Source: Burkholderiales bacterium
GTDB lineage: Bacteria; Pseudomonadota; Gammaproteobacteria; Burkholderiales; Burkholderiaceae
Direction: 5' to 3'
Length of the DNA: 5,816 bases
Assembly: GCA_947447845.1 (NCBI GenBank)
Contig: CANFNO010000213.1
Coordinates: 1 to 5,816, forward strand
Shown here: in pieces, positions 1-5,816 of the stretch
How the letters are laid out: every line of letters starts with the position of its first letter
How positions within the stretch are numbered: position 1 is the first letter of the stretch
Notes under the pieces: model-generated
The model's database searches: none
Told to the model about the DNA's origin: nothing
Seen by the model: only the letters and a program-made list of their open reading frames with translations
Translations under genes and position numbers: made by a program

Positions 1-263
1 GCAAGAAGTTCCGGGTGCTGTGGAGTTCGGAGCAGTTTCAGGATTTGGCGCTGATGGTGTCGAGCAAGGTCCCAGAGGCCGATGCCCACAAGGTGGCCAA
101 TGCCTTTATCGATATGTACAAAGATCCCAAGGGGCGTGACATCCTGCATCTGGCTTCCAAAGAAGTGGGTCTTCCAAACGACGCGTATTTTGTTGCCGCC
201 AGTGCTGCCGACTACGCGGCCTACAAGCGCTTCTACCAGAGCGCACCCGCTTCGCTTCACTGA
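1..263 (+). CDS. PhnD-like phosphate/phosphonate-type substrate-binding protein, C-terminal fragment
   Basis: This is the 3' end of a gene whose start lies left of the window; the reading frame is open from base 3 and stops with TGA at 261-263. About 86 residues are visible. They resemble the C-terminal lobe of periplasmic binding proteins of the phosphate/phosphite/phosphonate ABC-transporter type: a strand with VLWSS, then the ALMVSSKVP segment, a helix with AFIDMYKDPKGRDIL, and the closing ADYAAYKRFY, a typical family ending. The GTG at 15 is not a sensible start because the family similarity continues upstream of it. Such proteins bind small oxyanions or other ligands in the periplasm. 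No permease or ATPase gene follows; instead a sensor kinase starts 14 bases later, so a role as a ligand-binding partner of that kinase is plausible (inference). The ligand cannot be told from this fragment. Confidence 0.8.
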   Translation, partial: KKFRVLWSSEQFQDLALMVSSKVPEADAHKVANAFIDMYKDPKGRDILHLASKEVGLPNDAYFVAASAADYAAYKRFYQSAPASLH

Positions 264-277
264 ATGTTGGCCTTCTG

Positions 278-3200
278 ATGTGGCTATTGCAGCGCCTGTT
301 GCCCCAATCCCTGGTGGGTCGGGTTTTTTCGCTGTACGTGGCAACGCTGATTCTGTTTGTGGGGACTGGGCTCGGGCTTTTCTATCGTTATCAGTTTACG
401 CAGCAGATTGAAGACGAATTGCTCGCGGGCGAGATGATGGTGAATGTTGCTGCGCAAACGGTTGGAGACAGCGCGGTCATAGGCGACTACGACACCATCA
501 GCAAAACACTGGACCGCGCCATTGCCCAGTCCAATTTTGCCAAAGCACAGTTTATTGACACCAATGGCGGAGTTCTTACTGCCAAAAATACGGTCACGCC
601 AGCCATCGCGCCGCCGCAATGGTTGTTGGCACTGGTGCAGGAGCGTCTGTTTGATGTCAATCAGAACATTCGGGTCGGCGGCAAGGACTATGGCGTTTTT
701 CGGCTTACCTTTGCGGCTGAGGAAATTGCCGGGGAGTTGTGGCGCATAGCTGTCTATGCGTCGTTAGTGGCGCTGTGTGCGTTGGTTGTGGGCGGATTGC
801 TGATTCGCATCCTGCTCAAACGTTGGCTGGGCAACTTTGACCGGGTGCGACTGCGTGAAACCGAAATTCTGGCCGGAAGCATGGACATCAATGCCCTGTT
901 GGATGCAGATGCCCCGATGGAAATCCGCCACACCTTTGACATCATCAGCCGTGCGGCGGGCAGCCTGTCGGCACAGCGCGAAGAAGCGACTGTCACGCTA
1001 AACGCGATTACCGATGGGGTCTTGCGCACGGATGCCGCGTTCAAGTTGGTGTATTGCAACCCTGCCGCAGAACAACTGCTTGGCGTGGCAGGGCAATCCC
1101 TGGTGGGGCAGGACGCCCAGGCTTTGCTGCCGAGCGCCTTCAGTGGTCATTCCGAGTCTACAGATTGGAAGGTGCGCAGACTTGAAGTCACTGCACCGGC
1201 AGGCAACGTGGTTATTTTGGACACAACTTTTGCGACGATTTTTTCCGCTAGTAACGTGGTCGCAGGACATGTACTGACTTTTCGGGATGTGTCGCCTCAG
1301 CATGCCCTGGACCAGCAGTTGCGCAATGAACTACAGACACGCAGACGCGCACTGGAGTCCTTGCGGCGTGTGCTGGGTACGCTGGAACTCGACCCCGACA
1401 GTGGTGTGGCGCCGTTGGATGCGGATGATCTGGATGCCTTGATCAACCGGGTGGTGACGCTCATGGATGAGCGCGAACTGGGACGCCGCGCCTTGAACAA
1501 CCAGAAGTTTGCGCTAGACCAACATGCCATCGTCAGCATGACCGACCTGCAAGGAAACATCACCTACGCCAATGGGAAGTTCACTGAAATCAGTGGCTAC
1601 TCGCGCGCGGAATTGCTGGGGAAAAACCACCGTATCGTCAATTCGGGCCACCATCCGGCAGCATTCTTTGTCGGTATGTGGAGCACCATCTCGCAAGGGC
1701 ATGTCTGGCGCGGCGAAATCTGCAACCGAAGTCGTGCCGGAATACTGTACTGGGTGGACGCCACCATCGTGCCGCTTATGGGAGCCGATGGCATGCCCGA
1801 ACAATACATTGCCATCCGCACCGACATCACGGTGCGCAAGACAATGGAGGCAGAGTTGGCCGAGCAACTGCGCTTTGTTGAAGTGTTGCTGGAGGCAACG
1901 CCGACGGCGATCTACCTCAAAGACAGGCAGGGACGTTATTTGCGCTTCAATAAGGCGTTTGAAGCCTTGTTCGGCATAGAGCGAGAAGGATGGATTGGCA
2001 AGACGGTCTTTGAATTGGTGTCTGGCGAGGCTGCCAGCATGATGGATGCCAAAGATAAGGAGCTATTTTCCAGCAATGCAGTCCAGACCTACGAGGCGGA
2101 GTTTCGTAACCGCAAGACGGGGGAGGTGCGTGAAGGGCTGTATTGGAAGGCACCGTTGACCGATATCCATGGCGAAGTTACTGGTTTGGTCGGTACTATT
2201 TTGGACATTACCGACAGAAATCGGATTGAGCAAGAACTGCGCGTGGCCAAGCGCAATGCAGAGGCTGCCAGTCAGGCCAAGAGTGATTTCCTGGCGAATA
2301 TGAGCCATGAAATCCGTACCCCTATGAATGGCGTGATCGGCATGACCGATCTGGCACTGGAACTGGAACAGAACCCCACGCAAAAGGAATATCTGCGTAT
2401 CGTCAAAAGTTCGGCCCAGTCACTCATGGTGATTCTCAATGACGTGCTGGATTTCTCCAAAATCGAAGCCGGCAAGCTCAACATTGAGGCCGTGCGCTTC
2501 CCTTTGGTCGAAACCATCGAAGAGACTTTGAAGACATTGCAAAGTCGAGCCCGCCAGAAAGGACTGGTCCTCGAGAGAAGCCTTCAGCCGGATTTACCCG
2601 AAGATGTGCTGGGGGATCCAGTGCGATTGCGCCAAGTACTGACGAATCTTTGCGACAACGCCATTAAGTTCACCGAGCAGGGTGGCGTTTATGTTGCAGT
2701 TCGGTGTGTTCCAAATTCGGGTGGGCATGAACTGCAGATAGCTGTTCGCGACACGGGCATTGGCATACCGCCCGATAAACAACGCGGTGTCTTCGATGCG
2801 TTCAGCCAGGCAGATACATCCACCACACGACGTTTCGGTGGCACGGGTCTGGGGTTGACTATTTGTGCACGCTTGGTGAACCTCATGGGCGGGCGAATCT
2901 GGCTCGAAAGTGAAGAGGGGCGGGGTAGCACATTCCATTTCACCATTCAGGTGCAAAGTGCAGATCCTGCGCAGGACACCTCAGCATTGCCCTCAGCACT
3001 AGGCAAACCACCATCTTCCCGTGTTCTACAGGTATTGCTGGTGGAAGATCACCCTATCAACCAGATATTAGCGACCACCTTGCTGAAAAAGTGGGGGCAC
3101 CAAGTTGTCCTGGCCAAGAATGGTCAGGAGGCGGTAGATCTTTTTGGCAGCCAAGTGTGGGACGTCATCCTGATGGATATGCAGATGCCGGTCATGGGTG

Positions 3201-3409
3201 GCTTGGAGGCGACCCGGTTGATTCGGGCAGCGGAAAGCGGGGGAAAGCGCACGCCAATCATCGCCATGACGGCTAATGCTATGGATTCAGATCGCCAAGC
3301 CTGTCTGCAAGCTGGAATGGATGATCATCTGGCTAAACCATTTAATGCGGTCGGCCTGCAAGCCATGCTGGAACTGCATGTTTTACAAATTGGCAAGGTC
3401 GCTTCCTAA
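278..3409 (+). CDS. Membrane-bound hybrid histidine kinase with three PAS domains and a C-terminal receiver
   Basis: A complete 1043-residue inner-membrane sensor kinase. A first membrane segment lies near residues 17-37, then a periplasmic stretch of about 115 residues and a second membrane segment near 156-180. No clear HAMP consensus follows, only a helical region. PAS-like domains lie near 238-338 (the most divergent), 411-520 (ends in the DIT motif) and 530-648 (again DIT), with a charged helical linker at about 341-410. The dimerisation/phosphoacceptor domain carries SHEIRTP with His677. The ATPase domain shows the N box (Asn790, Asn794), DTGIGI at 825-830, the F box near 839-845 and GGTGLGL at 854-860. 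The receiver (about 916-1033) has Glu923/Asp924, phosphoacceptor Asp967, Thr998 and Lys1020. No HPt domain follows, so phosphate must pass to a separate protein or the receiver is regulatory. ATG 278 is chosen because it places the first membrane segment properly; no good Shine-Dalgarno is seen, suggesting translational coupling to the upstream gene. Confidence 0.95.
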   Translation: MWLLQRLLPQSLVGRVFSLYVATLILFVGTGLGLFYRYQFTQQIEDELLAGEMMVNVAAQTVGDSAVIGDYDTISKTLDRAIAQSNFAKAQFIDTNGGVLTAKNTVTPAIAPPQWLLALVQERLFDVNQNIRVGGKDYGVFRLTFAAEEIAGELWRIAVYASLVALCALVVGGLLIRILLKRWLGNFDRVRLRETEILAGSMDINALLDADAPMEIRHTFDIISRAAGSLSAQREEATVTLNAITDGVLRTDAAFKLVYCNPAAEQLLGVAGQSLVGQDAQALLPSAFSGHSESTDWKVRRLEVTAPAGNVVILDTTFATIFSASNVVAGHVLTFRDVSPQHALDQQLRNELQTRRRALESLRRVLGTLELDPDSGVAPLDADDLDALINRVVTLMDERELGRRALNNQKFALDQHAIVSMTDLQGNITYANGKFTEISGYSRAELLGKNHRIVNSGHHPAAFFVGMWSTISQGHVWRGEICNRSRAGILYWVDATIVPLMGADGMPEQYIAIRTDITVRKTMEAELAEQLRFVEVLLEATPTAIYLKDRQGRYLRFNKAFEALFGIEREGWIGKTVFELVSGEAASMMDAKDKELFSSNAVQTYEAEFRNRKTGEVREGLYWKAPLTDIHGEVTGLVGTILDITDRNRIEQELRVAKRNAEAASQAKSDFLANMSHEIRTPMNGVIGMTDLALELEQNPTQKEYLRIVKSSAQSLMVILNDVLDFSKIEAGKLNIEAVRFPLVETIEETLKTLQSRARQKGLVLERSLQPDLPEDVLGDPVRLRQVLTNLCDNAIKFTEQGGVYVAVRCVPNSGGHELQIAVRDTGIGIPPDKQRGVFDAFSQADTSTTRRFGGTGLGLTICARLVNLMGGRIWLESEEGRGSTFHFTIQVQSADPAQDTSALPSALGKPPSSRVLQVLLVEDHPINQILATTLLKKWGHQVVLAKNGQEAVDLFGSQVWDVILMDMQMPVMGGLEATRLIRAAESGGKRTPIIAMTANAMDSDRQACLQAGMDDHLAKPFNAVGLQAMLELHVLQIGKVAS

Positions 3410-3426
3410 ATCGTTACCTGGAAGGC

Positions 3427-3463
3427 AAAAAAAAGCCCGTCACTTGGACGGGCTCTTTCTCTT
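3427..3463. terminator. Bidirectional intrinsic terminator between convergent units
   Basis: A perfect 8-bp stem (AGCCCGTC at 3434-3441 with GACGGGCT at 3447-3454) closes a 5-base loop. On the + strand it is followed by the U-rich CTTTCTCTT and sits 24 bases after the kinase stop. On the - strand it is followed by eight T residues (the A run at 3427-3434), an even better tail. It therefore probably ends both the kinase transcript and the ribonuclease/barstar transcript, although it lies about 217 bases past the barstar stop. Confidence 0.85.
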
Positions 3464-3670
3464 ATGGCTTAAGTTAGGCTGCTGCCAACCAGTAACCCGC
3501 ATTGAAGGGGCTGCTCATTCTCAGTGCCAGTGGTGAAACATCCAACAGCTTGTCTGTCGGCATCTTCTCGCCACTTTCCGTCATCAATTCGATTCCGCTA
3601 ACGGCTTCCGTGGAAGTTCCGTTTTTTGCCTCGTTCGCCCGTTCTGCTTGGCTGGTGTGTGCAGAACGGG
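3455..3670. other. Gene-poor gap between terminator and barstar stop
   Basis: No recognisable gene is found here. A 72-codon reading frame on the - strand (3692 to 3474) starts inside the end of the barstar gene. It lacks a well-spaced ribosome-binding site and shows no recognisable domain. The frames on the + strand also look non-coding. The stretch would be the 3' untranslated part of the RNase/barstar messenger. Its one clear structure is the hairpin at 3637-3671, listed separately. Confidence 0.5.
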
Positions 3671-3671
3671 C
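3637..3671. repeat. Perfect 11-bp inverted repeat at the barstar stop codon
   Basis: GCCCGTTCTGC (3637-3647) and GCAGAACGGGC (3661-3671) pair perfectly around a 13-base loop. The right arm includes the last base of the barstar TAG stop (3671-3673, read on the - strand). Neither side is followed by a T run, so it is not a standard intrinsic terminator. It may be a 3' messenger-stabilising hairpin, or part of a dispersed intergenic repeat; the sequence alone does not decide. Confidence 0.75.
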
Positions 3672-4072
3672 TACAGAAAAGAATAGAAGCATCGGAATGG
3701 AATCTTCCGGTCTCCCCAGTAATCTGCCGTGTCTCGGAAGATATCGAGCAATTGCTCGCGTGCTTCCTTGTCAAACTTGGCGTTTGCGGGAATATGCTCC
3801 AACACAGCGATAAAGCCGGGTTGTGGCCCCGATTTATGTACCGGGTCTGTCATGCTGTCGTACAGGGCATCAAAGTTCTTGCTGACCTGCGTTGACAAAA
3901 TGAACTGCTGACCAATCAGGTCCAGCACATCCTGTTTGGACTGTGCATTGGCCAAATTGGCGTACAGGAAGTGGTGACCCAGAGCCTGGGCGGCTTCCTG
4001 CAAGTCCGGCACCCTAAAGGCGCGTATCGACTGAACGATATTGGTTCTAACGGTTCGAAGTGGCGTATCCAT
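3671..4072 (-). CDS. Barstar-family ribonuclease inhibitor
   Basis: A 133-residue cytoplasmic protein without signal peptide or membrane segment, expected to bind and block the barnase-type RNase encoded just upstream. The diagnostic segment is KNFDALYDSMTD at 65-76, which aligns with the barstar helix NLDALWDCLTG. Asp68 and Asp72 correspond to barstar Asp35 and Asp39, which plug the barnase active site, and Tyr71 takes the place of Trp38. The C-terminal helix and strand (LLDIFRDTADYWGDRKIPF, ending FYSFL) also fit the family. It is longer than the 90-residue Bacillus barstar because of an N-terminal extension of about 45 residues; I believe this length is usual in proteobacterial homologues. 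The ATG at 4072 is preceded by a purine-rich AGAGAA six bases away, a weak ribosome-binding site. The gene starts 35 bases after the RNase stop, so the two are probably co-transcribed. Confidence 0.88.
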   Translation of the reverse strand: MDTPLRTVRTNIVQSIRAFRVPDLQEAAQALGHHFLYANLANAQSKQDVLDLIGQQFILSTQVSKNFDALYDSMTDPVHKSGPQPGFIAVLEHIPANAKFDKEAREQLLDIFRDTADYWGDRKIPFRCFYSFL

Positions 4073-4107
4073 CCCCGATTCTCTTTCTCAAAGTACAAAA
4101 CAAAAAA

Positions 4108-4500
4108 TCAAGGCACGATCTTGCGAAAGCTCGCATAGTGATCGGCCGAGTAAAAACAGGCATCTGGCGCGGTGGCCGCGCCACCGCATACAATTCTTCT
4201 GGCTCCCCGGTCCCGCGCGCCGGGAGTTCGTACTGTGTACTCCCGGTAATAGCCGCGCTTTTCTATAGGCAACTGGCGCTCGCGGTTTCCAAACACTATC
4301 CCGTCCTTGTCAAACGGGAAAGGGCCGCCCTGGTAAATCAGACGGTGAGTATCTTGGCCCTGCACAGGCAACTCGCTAAAAGCGATAACGCCAGCAGTCT
4401 CGGTCCTGGTCCAGAAGTTTTTCGCGCAAACGCTTTCAGCACTCAGCGTTGCGATCAACAAAAGGCCAGTAAGTACTAACTTAAACCTGTTGCCGCTCAC
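4108..4500 (-). CDS. Secreted barnase-type guanyl-specific ribonuclease (RNase N1/T1 family)
   Basis: A 130-residue precursor of an extracytoplasmic endoribonuclease that should cut RNA after guanosine through a 2',3'-cyclic phosphate (family knowledge). Residues 1-26 form a signal peptide: a basic start (NRFK), a hydrophobic core (LVLTGLLLIATL) and a likely cleavage site after VCA. The mature part matches barnase: FGNRERQLP at 70-78 (barnase FSNREGKLP), then YYREYTV with Glu87 as general base (barnase Glu73), Arg96 and Arg102 (barnase Arg83 and Arg87), and DHYASFRKI with His121 as general acid (barnase His102). Cys105 and Cys115 flank a small insertion and could form a disulphide. The GTG start at 4500 is preferred because AGGGA lies six bases upstream. 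A TTG at 4518 keeps the frame open but has no ribosome-binding site and would spoil the signal peptide start. It leads the unit with the barstar-like inhibitor. Confidence 0.9.
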   Translation of the reverse strand: MSGNRFKLVLTGLLLIATLSAESVCAKNFWTRTETAGVIAFSELPVQGQDTHRLIYQGGPFPFDKDGIVFGNRERQLPIEKRGYYREYTVRTPGARDRGARRIVCGGAATAPDACFYSADHYASFRKIVP

Positions 4501-4506
4501 CAAAAT

Positions 4507-4511
4507 TCCCT
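4507..4511 (-). promoter_or_regulatory. Ribosome-binding site deciding the RNase start
   Basis: On the - strand AGGGA lies six bases before the GTG at 4500. It is too close (three bases) to the TTG at 4503 and lies downstream of the TTG at 4518, so it selects the GTG. The resulting protein starts directly with a classic signal peptide. Confidence 0.7.
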
Positions 4512-4521
4512 GTAACAAGGT

Positions 4522-4541
4522 TCGGGTAAACCCGAGATCTC
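4522..4541. promoter_or_regulatory. Two overlapping short palindromes upstream of the RNase gene, possible operator
   Basis: TCGGGTAAACCCGA (4522-4535) is a 6-bp inverted repeat around two central bases, and the 8-bp palindrome GAGATCTC (4534-4541) overlaps its end by two bases. They lie 22-41 bases before the RNase GTG start and after the malic enzyme terminator, where a promoter would be expected. A -35-like TTGAGA (4538-4543, - strand) is present, but no good -10 element follows at 16-18 bases. A regulatory role is therefore only a suggestion. Confidence 0.25.
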
Positions 4542-4569
4542 AAGAGCCGTAGTGTCGCCCATCCGAACC

Positions 4570-4608
4570 AAAAAAGCAAGGCCTTGCCCGGTTAAGAGGC
4601 AAGGCCTT
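4570..4608 (-). terminator. Intrinsic terminator of the malic enzyme gene
   Basis: A perfect 11-bp stem (AAGGCCTTGCC at 4578-4588 with GGCAAGGCCTT at 4598-4608) closes a 9-base loop. Read on the - strand it is followed by GC and then six T residues (the A run at 4570-4575). It lies 40 bases past the stop of the malic enzyme gene and should isolate the RNase/barstar unit from read-through. Confidence 0.88.
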
Positions 4609-4648
4609 TGCGATGAAGGCGTAAAGAAGTGTGTACTAACTGAAAGCG

Positions 4649-5816
4649 CTAACCCTGCCGACTGGCGTTAGCGTCAGCAACAGTGAGTGCTGTCATATTC
4701 ACAATTCGGCGTACGGTGGTGCTTGCCGTCAAAATATGTACGGGCTTGGCTGCGCCCAGCAAGATGGGGCCGATGGCGATGTTGCCACCTGCAGCGGTTT
4801 TGAGCAGGTTATAGGCAATATTGGCGGCATCGATGTTGGGCAGGACCAGTAAATTGGCGTCACCGTGCAAGGTGCTGTTCGGCATGATCGCCTTTCGGGA
4901 CTCGCCGTCCAACGCCACATCGCCGTGCATTTCTCCATCCACCTCCAGCCAGGGCGCTTGCTGCTGAAGCAGCGCCAGGGTGTCGCGCATTTTGATGGCA
5001 CTGGGTTCGTTGCTGCTGCCAAAATTGGAGTGGCTGAGCAAAGCGGCCTTGGGCTTGAAGCCAAAACGCATCATTTCTTCGGCCGCCATCACTGTGATGC
5101 GGGCAAGTTCCTGCGCGGTCGGGTCGTAGTTGACATGGGTATCGACCAAAAATACCTGCCGTCCCGGCAACATCAGGCCGTTCATACAGGCGTAAATGGC
5201 GCAGTCGGTTCCCGCTTTAGGGTCGACGCGTTTACCGATCACCTGGTCCACATACTCCAAATGCAGAGCCGTTCTGCCCCAAGTGCCGCAGATCAGGCCA
5301 TCCACATCGCCCTTATGCAGAAGCATGGCACCAATAAGCGTCAGGCGGCGGCGCATTTCGATCTTGGCGACCTGCGTCGTCATGCCCTTGCGTTCGGTCA
5401 TGCGGTGGTAGGTCTGCCAGAAGTCGCGGTAGCGATGGTCTTGTTCCACATTGACCACTTGGTAATCCACGCCTTCTTTCAGTCGCAGGCCGAATTTTTC
5501 GATGCGTTCCGCAATCACCAGCGGGCGGCCAATCAACGTGGGCAGGGCCAGGCGTTCGTCCACCACGATCTGGGCCGCACGCAATACGCGCTCTTCTTCG
5601 CCCTCGGAGTAGGCCACGCGCTTTTTCAGGGCCTTGCGGGCTGCCGTGAAGATGGGCTTCATGGTGGTGCCTGAAGCGTAGACAAAGCTCTGCAGGCGCT
5701 CGCGGTAGGCGTCCATGTCGGCAATCGGGCGCAGCGCTACGCCGCTGTCGGCGGCGGCTTTGGCCACGGCCGGGGCGATCTTCATCATCAGGCGCGGATC
5801 GAAGGGCTTGGGGATA
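4649..5816 (-). CDS. maeB: NADP-dependent malic enzyme, C-terminal half with phosphotransacetylase-like domain (partial)
   Basis: The visible 389 codons are the C-terminal half of a MaeB-type malic enzyme, which converts malate and NADP+ to pyruvate, CO2 and NADPH in the cytoplasm. The 5' end lies beyond the right edge: the frame is open to base 5815 and reads IPKPFDPRLMMKIAPAVAKAA, the end of the malic enzyme catalytic domain, so the two Met codons at 5783-5788 are not the start. After a short linker comes the phosphotransacetylase-like domain, with KKRVAYSEGEEERVLRAAQ near its beginning, the GLICGT segment, LLSHSNFGSS, VDGEMHGDVAL, and the closing NIAIGPILLGAAKPVHIL. In the related E. coli enzyme this domain is not known to make acetyl phosphate but takes part in allosteric control by acetyl-CoA (family knowledge). 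Full-length members have about 750-770 residues, so roughly half is present. It ends in TAG at 4649-4651, ahead of its own terminator. Confidence 0.95.
   Translation of the reverse strand, partial: IPKPFDPRLMMKIAPAVAKAAADSGVALRPIADMDAYRERLQSFVYASGTTMKPIFTAARKALKKRVAYSEGEEERVLRAAQIVVDERLALPTLIGRPLVIAERIEKFGLRLKEGVDYQVVNVEQDHRYRDFWQTYHRMTERKGMTTQVAKIEMRRRLTLIGAMLLHKGDVDGLICGTWGRTALHLEYVDQVIGKRVDPKAGTDCAIYACMNGLMLPGRQVFLVDTHVNYDPTAQELARITVMAAEEMMRFGFKPKAALLSHSNFGSSNEPSAIKMRDTLALLQQQAPWLEVDGEMHGDVALDGESRKAIMPNSTLHGDANLLVLPNIDAANIAYNLLKTAAGGNIAIGPILLGAAKPVHILTASTTVRRIVNMTALTVADANASRQG

Noticed and set aside
3637..3671. Integron attC site or CRISPR-like repeat
   Set aside because: The inverted repeat lacks the attC core consensus (RYYYAAC/GTTRRRY), there is only one copy, and no integrase or spacer pattern is seen.
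3502..3813. A + strand reading frame of 103 codons opposite the barstar end
   Set aside because: It lies antisense to the well-supported barstar gene, crosses the hairpin, and shows no family features.
4060..4479. A + strand frame of 139 codons opposite the RNase gene
   Set aside because: It is antisense to the RNase, whose catalytic motifs and signal peptide are clear; no motif of its own.
3671..4500. Classic intracellular type II toxin-antitoxin module
   Set aside because: The RNase has a clear signal peptide and belongs to the secreted barnase family, so an exported enzyme with a cytoplasmic inhibitor fits better.
4865..5674. A long + strand frame (269 codons) inside the malic enzyme region
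   Set aside because: It is the antisense shadow of the maeB gene, whose protein is clearly recognisable; the antisense product is rich in His and Gln as expected of such shadows.
5783..5788. Met codons as a start for a stand-alone phosphotransacetylase
   Set aside because: The frame continues upstream to the window edge with residues (IPKPFDPRL) typical of the malic enzyme domain, so this is an internal part of MaeB.

Overview
The window looks like chromosomal DNA of a betaproteobacterium, most likely of the Comamonadaceae (Rhodoferax/Polaromonas-like). This is inferred from the moderately GC-rich coding style, the MaeB-type malic enzyme, and the phosphonate-type binding protein placed next to a multi-PAS hybrid kinase. 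No ribosomal RNA, tRNA, CRISPR array, transposase or phage gene was found.

Left part, + strand (1-3409): the 3' end of a PhnD-like periplasmic substrate-binding protein is followed after 14 bases by a complete 1043-residue membrane-bound hybrid histidine kinase. The kinase has two membrane segments, a periplasmic domain, three PAS domains, a kinase core and one receiver domain. The tight spacing suggests one operon in which the binding protein may feed ligand information to the kinase. No separate response regulator or HPt gene is visible. A hairpin terminator lies just after the kinase and can serve both strands.

Middle, - strand (3671-4500): a two-gene unit runs from a secreted barnase-type guanyl ribonuclease to its cytoplasmic inhibitor of the barstar family, 35 bases apart. 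The catalytic residues of the ribonuclease and the two key interface aspartates of the inhibitor can be placed by comparison with barnase and barstar. The RNase would act outside the cytoplasm, while the inhibitor protects the producer from any enzyme that stays or re-enters. A perfect 11-bp hairpin begins at the barstar stop codon, in a 261-base gene-poor gap that separates it from the kinase terminator.

Right part, - strand (4649-5816): the C-terminal half of an NADP-dependent malic enzyme (MaeB), mostly its phosphotransacetylase-like domain, enters from the right edge and ends at a strong intrinsic terminator. About 70 bases separate that terminator from the RNase start. They carry two overlapping short palindromes that might be an operator, but no convincing promoter.

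The most noteworthy items are the barnase/barstar pair and the coupling of binding protein to sensor kinase. Both are recognisable families, so nothing here is clearly a new system, but the ligand, the partner and the target are open in each case.
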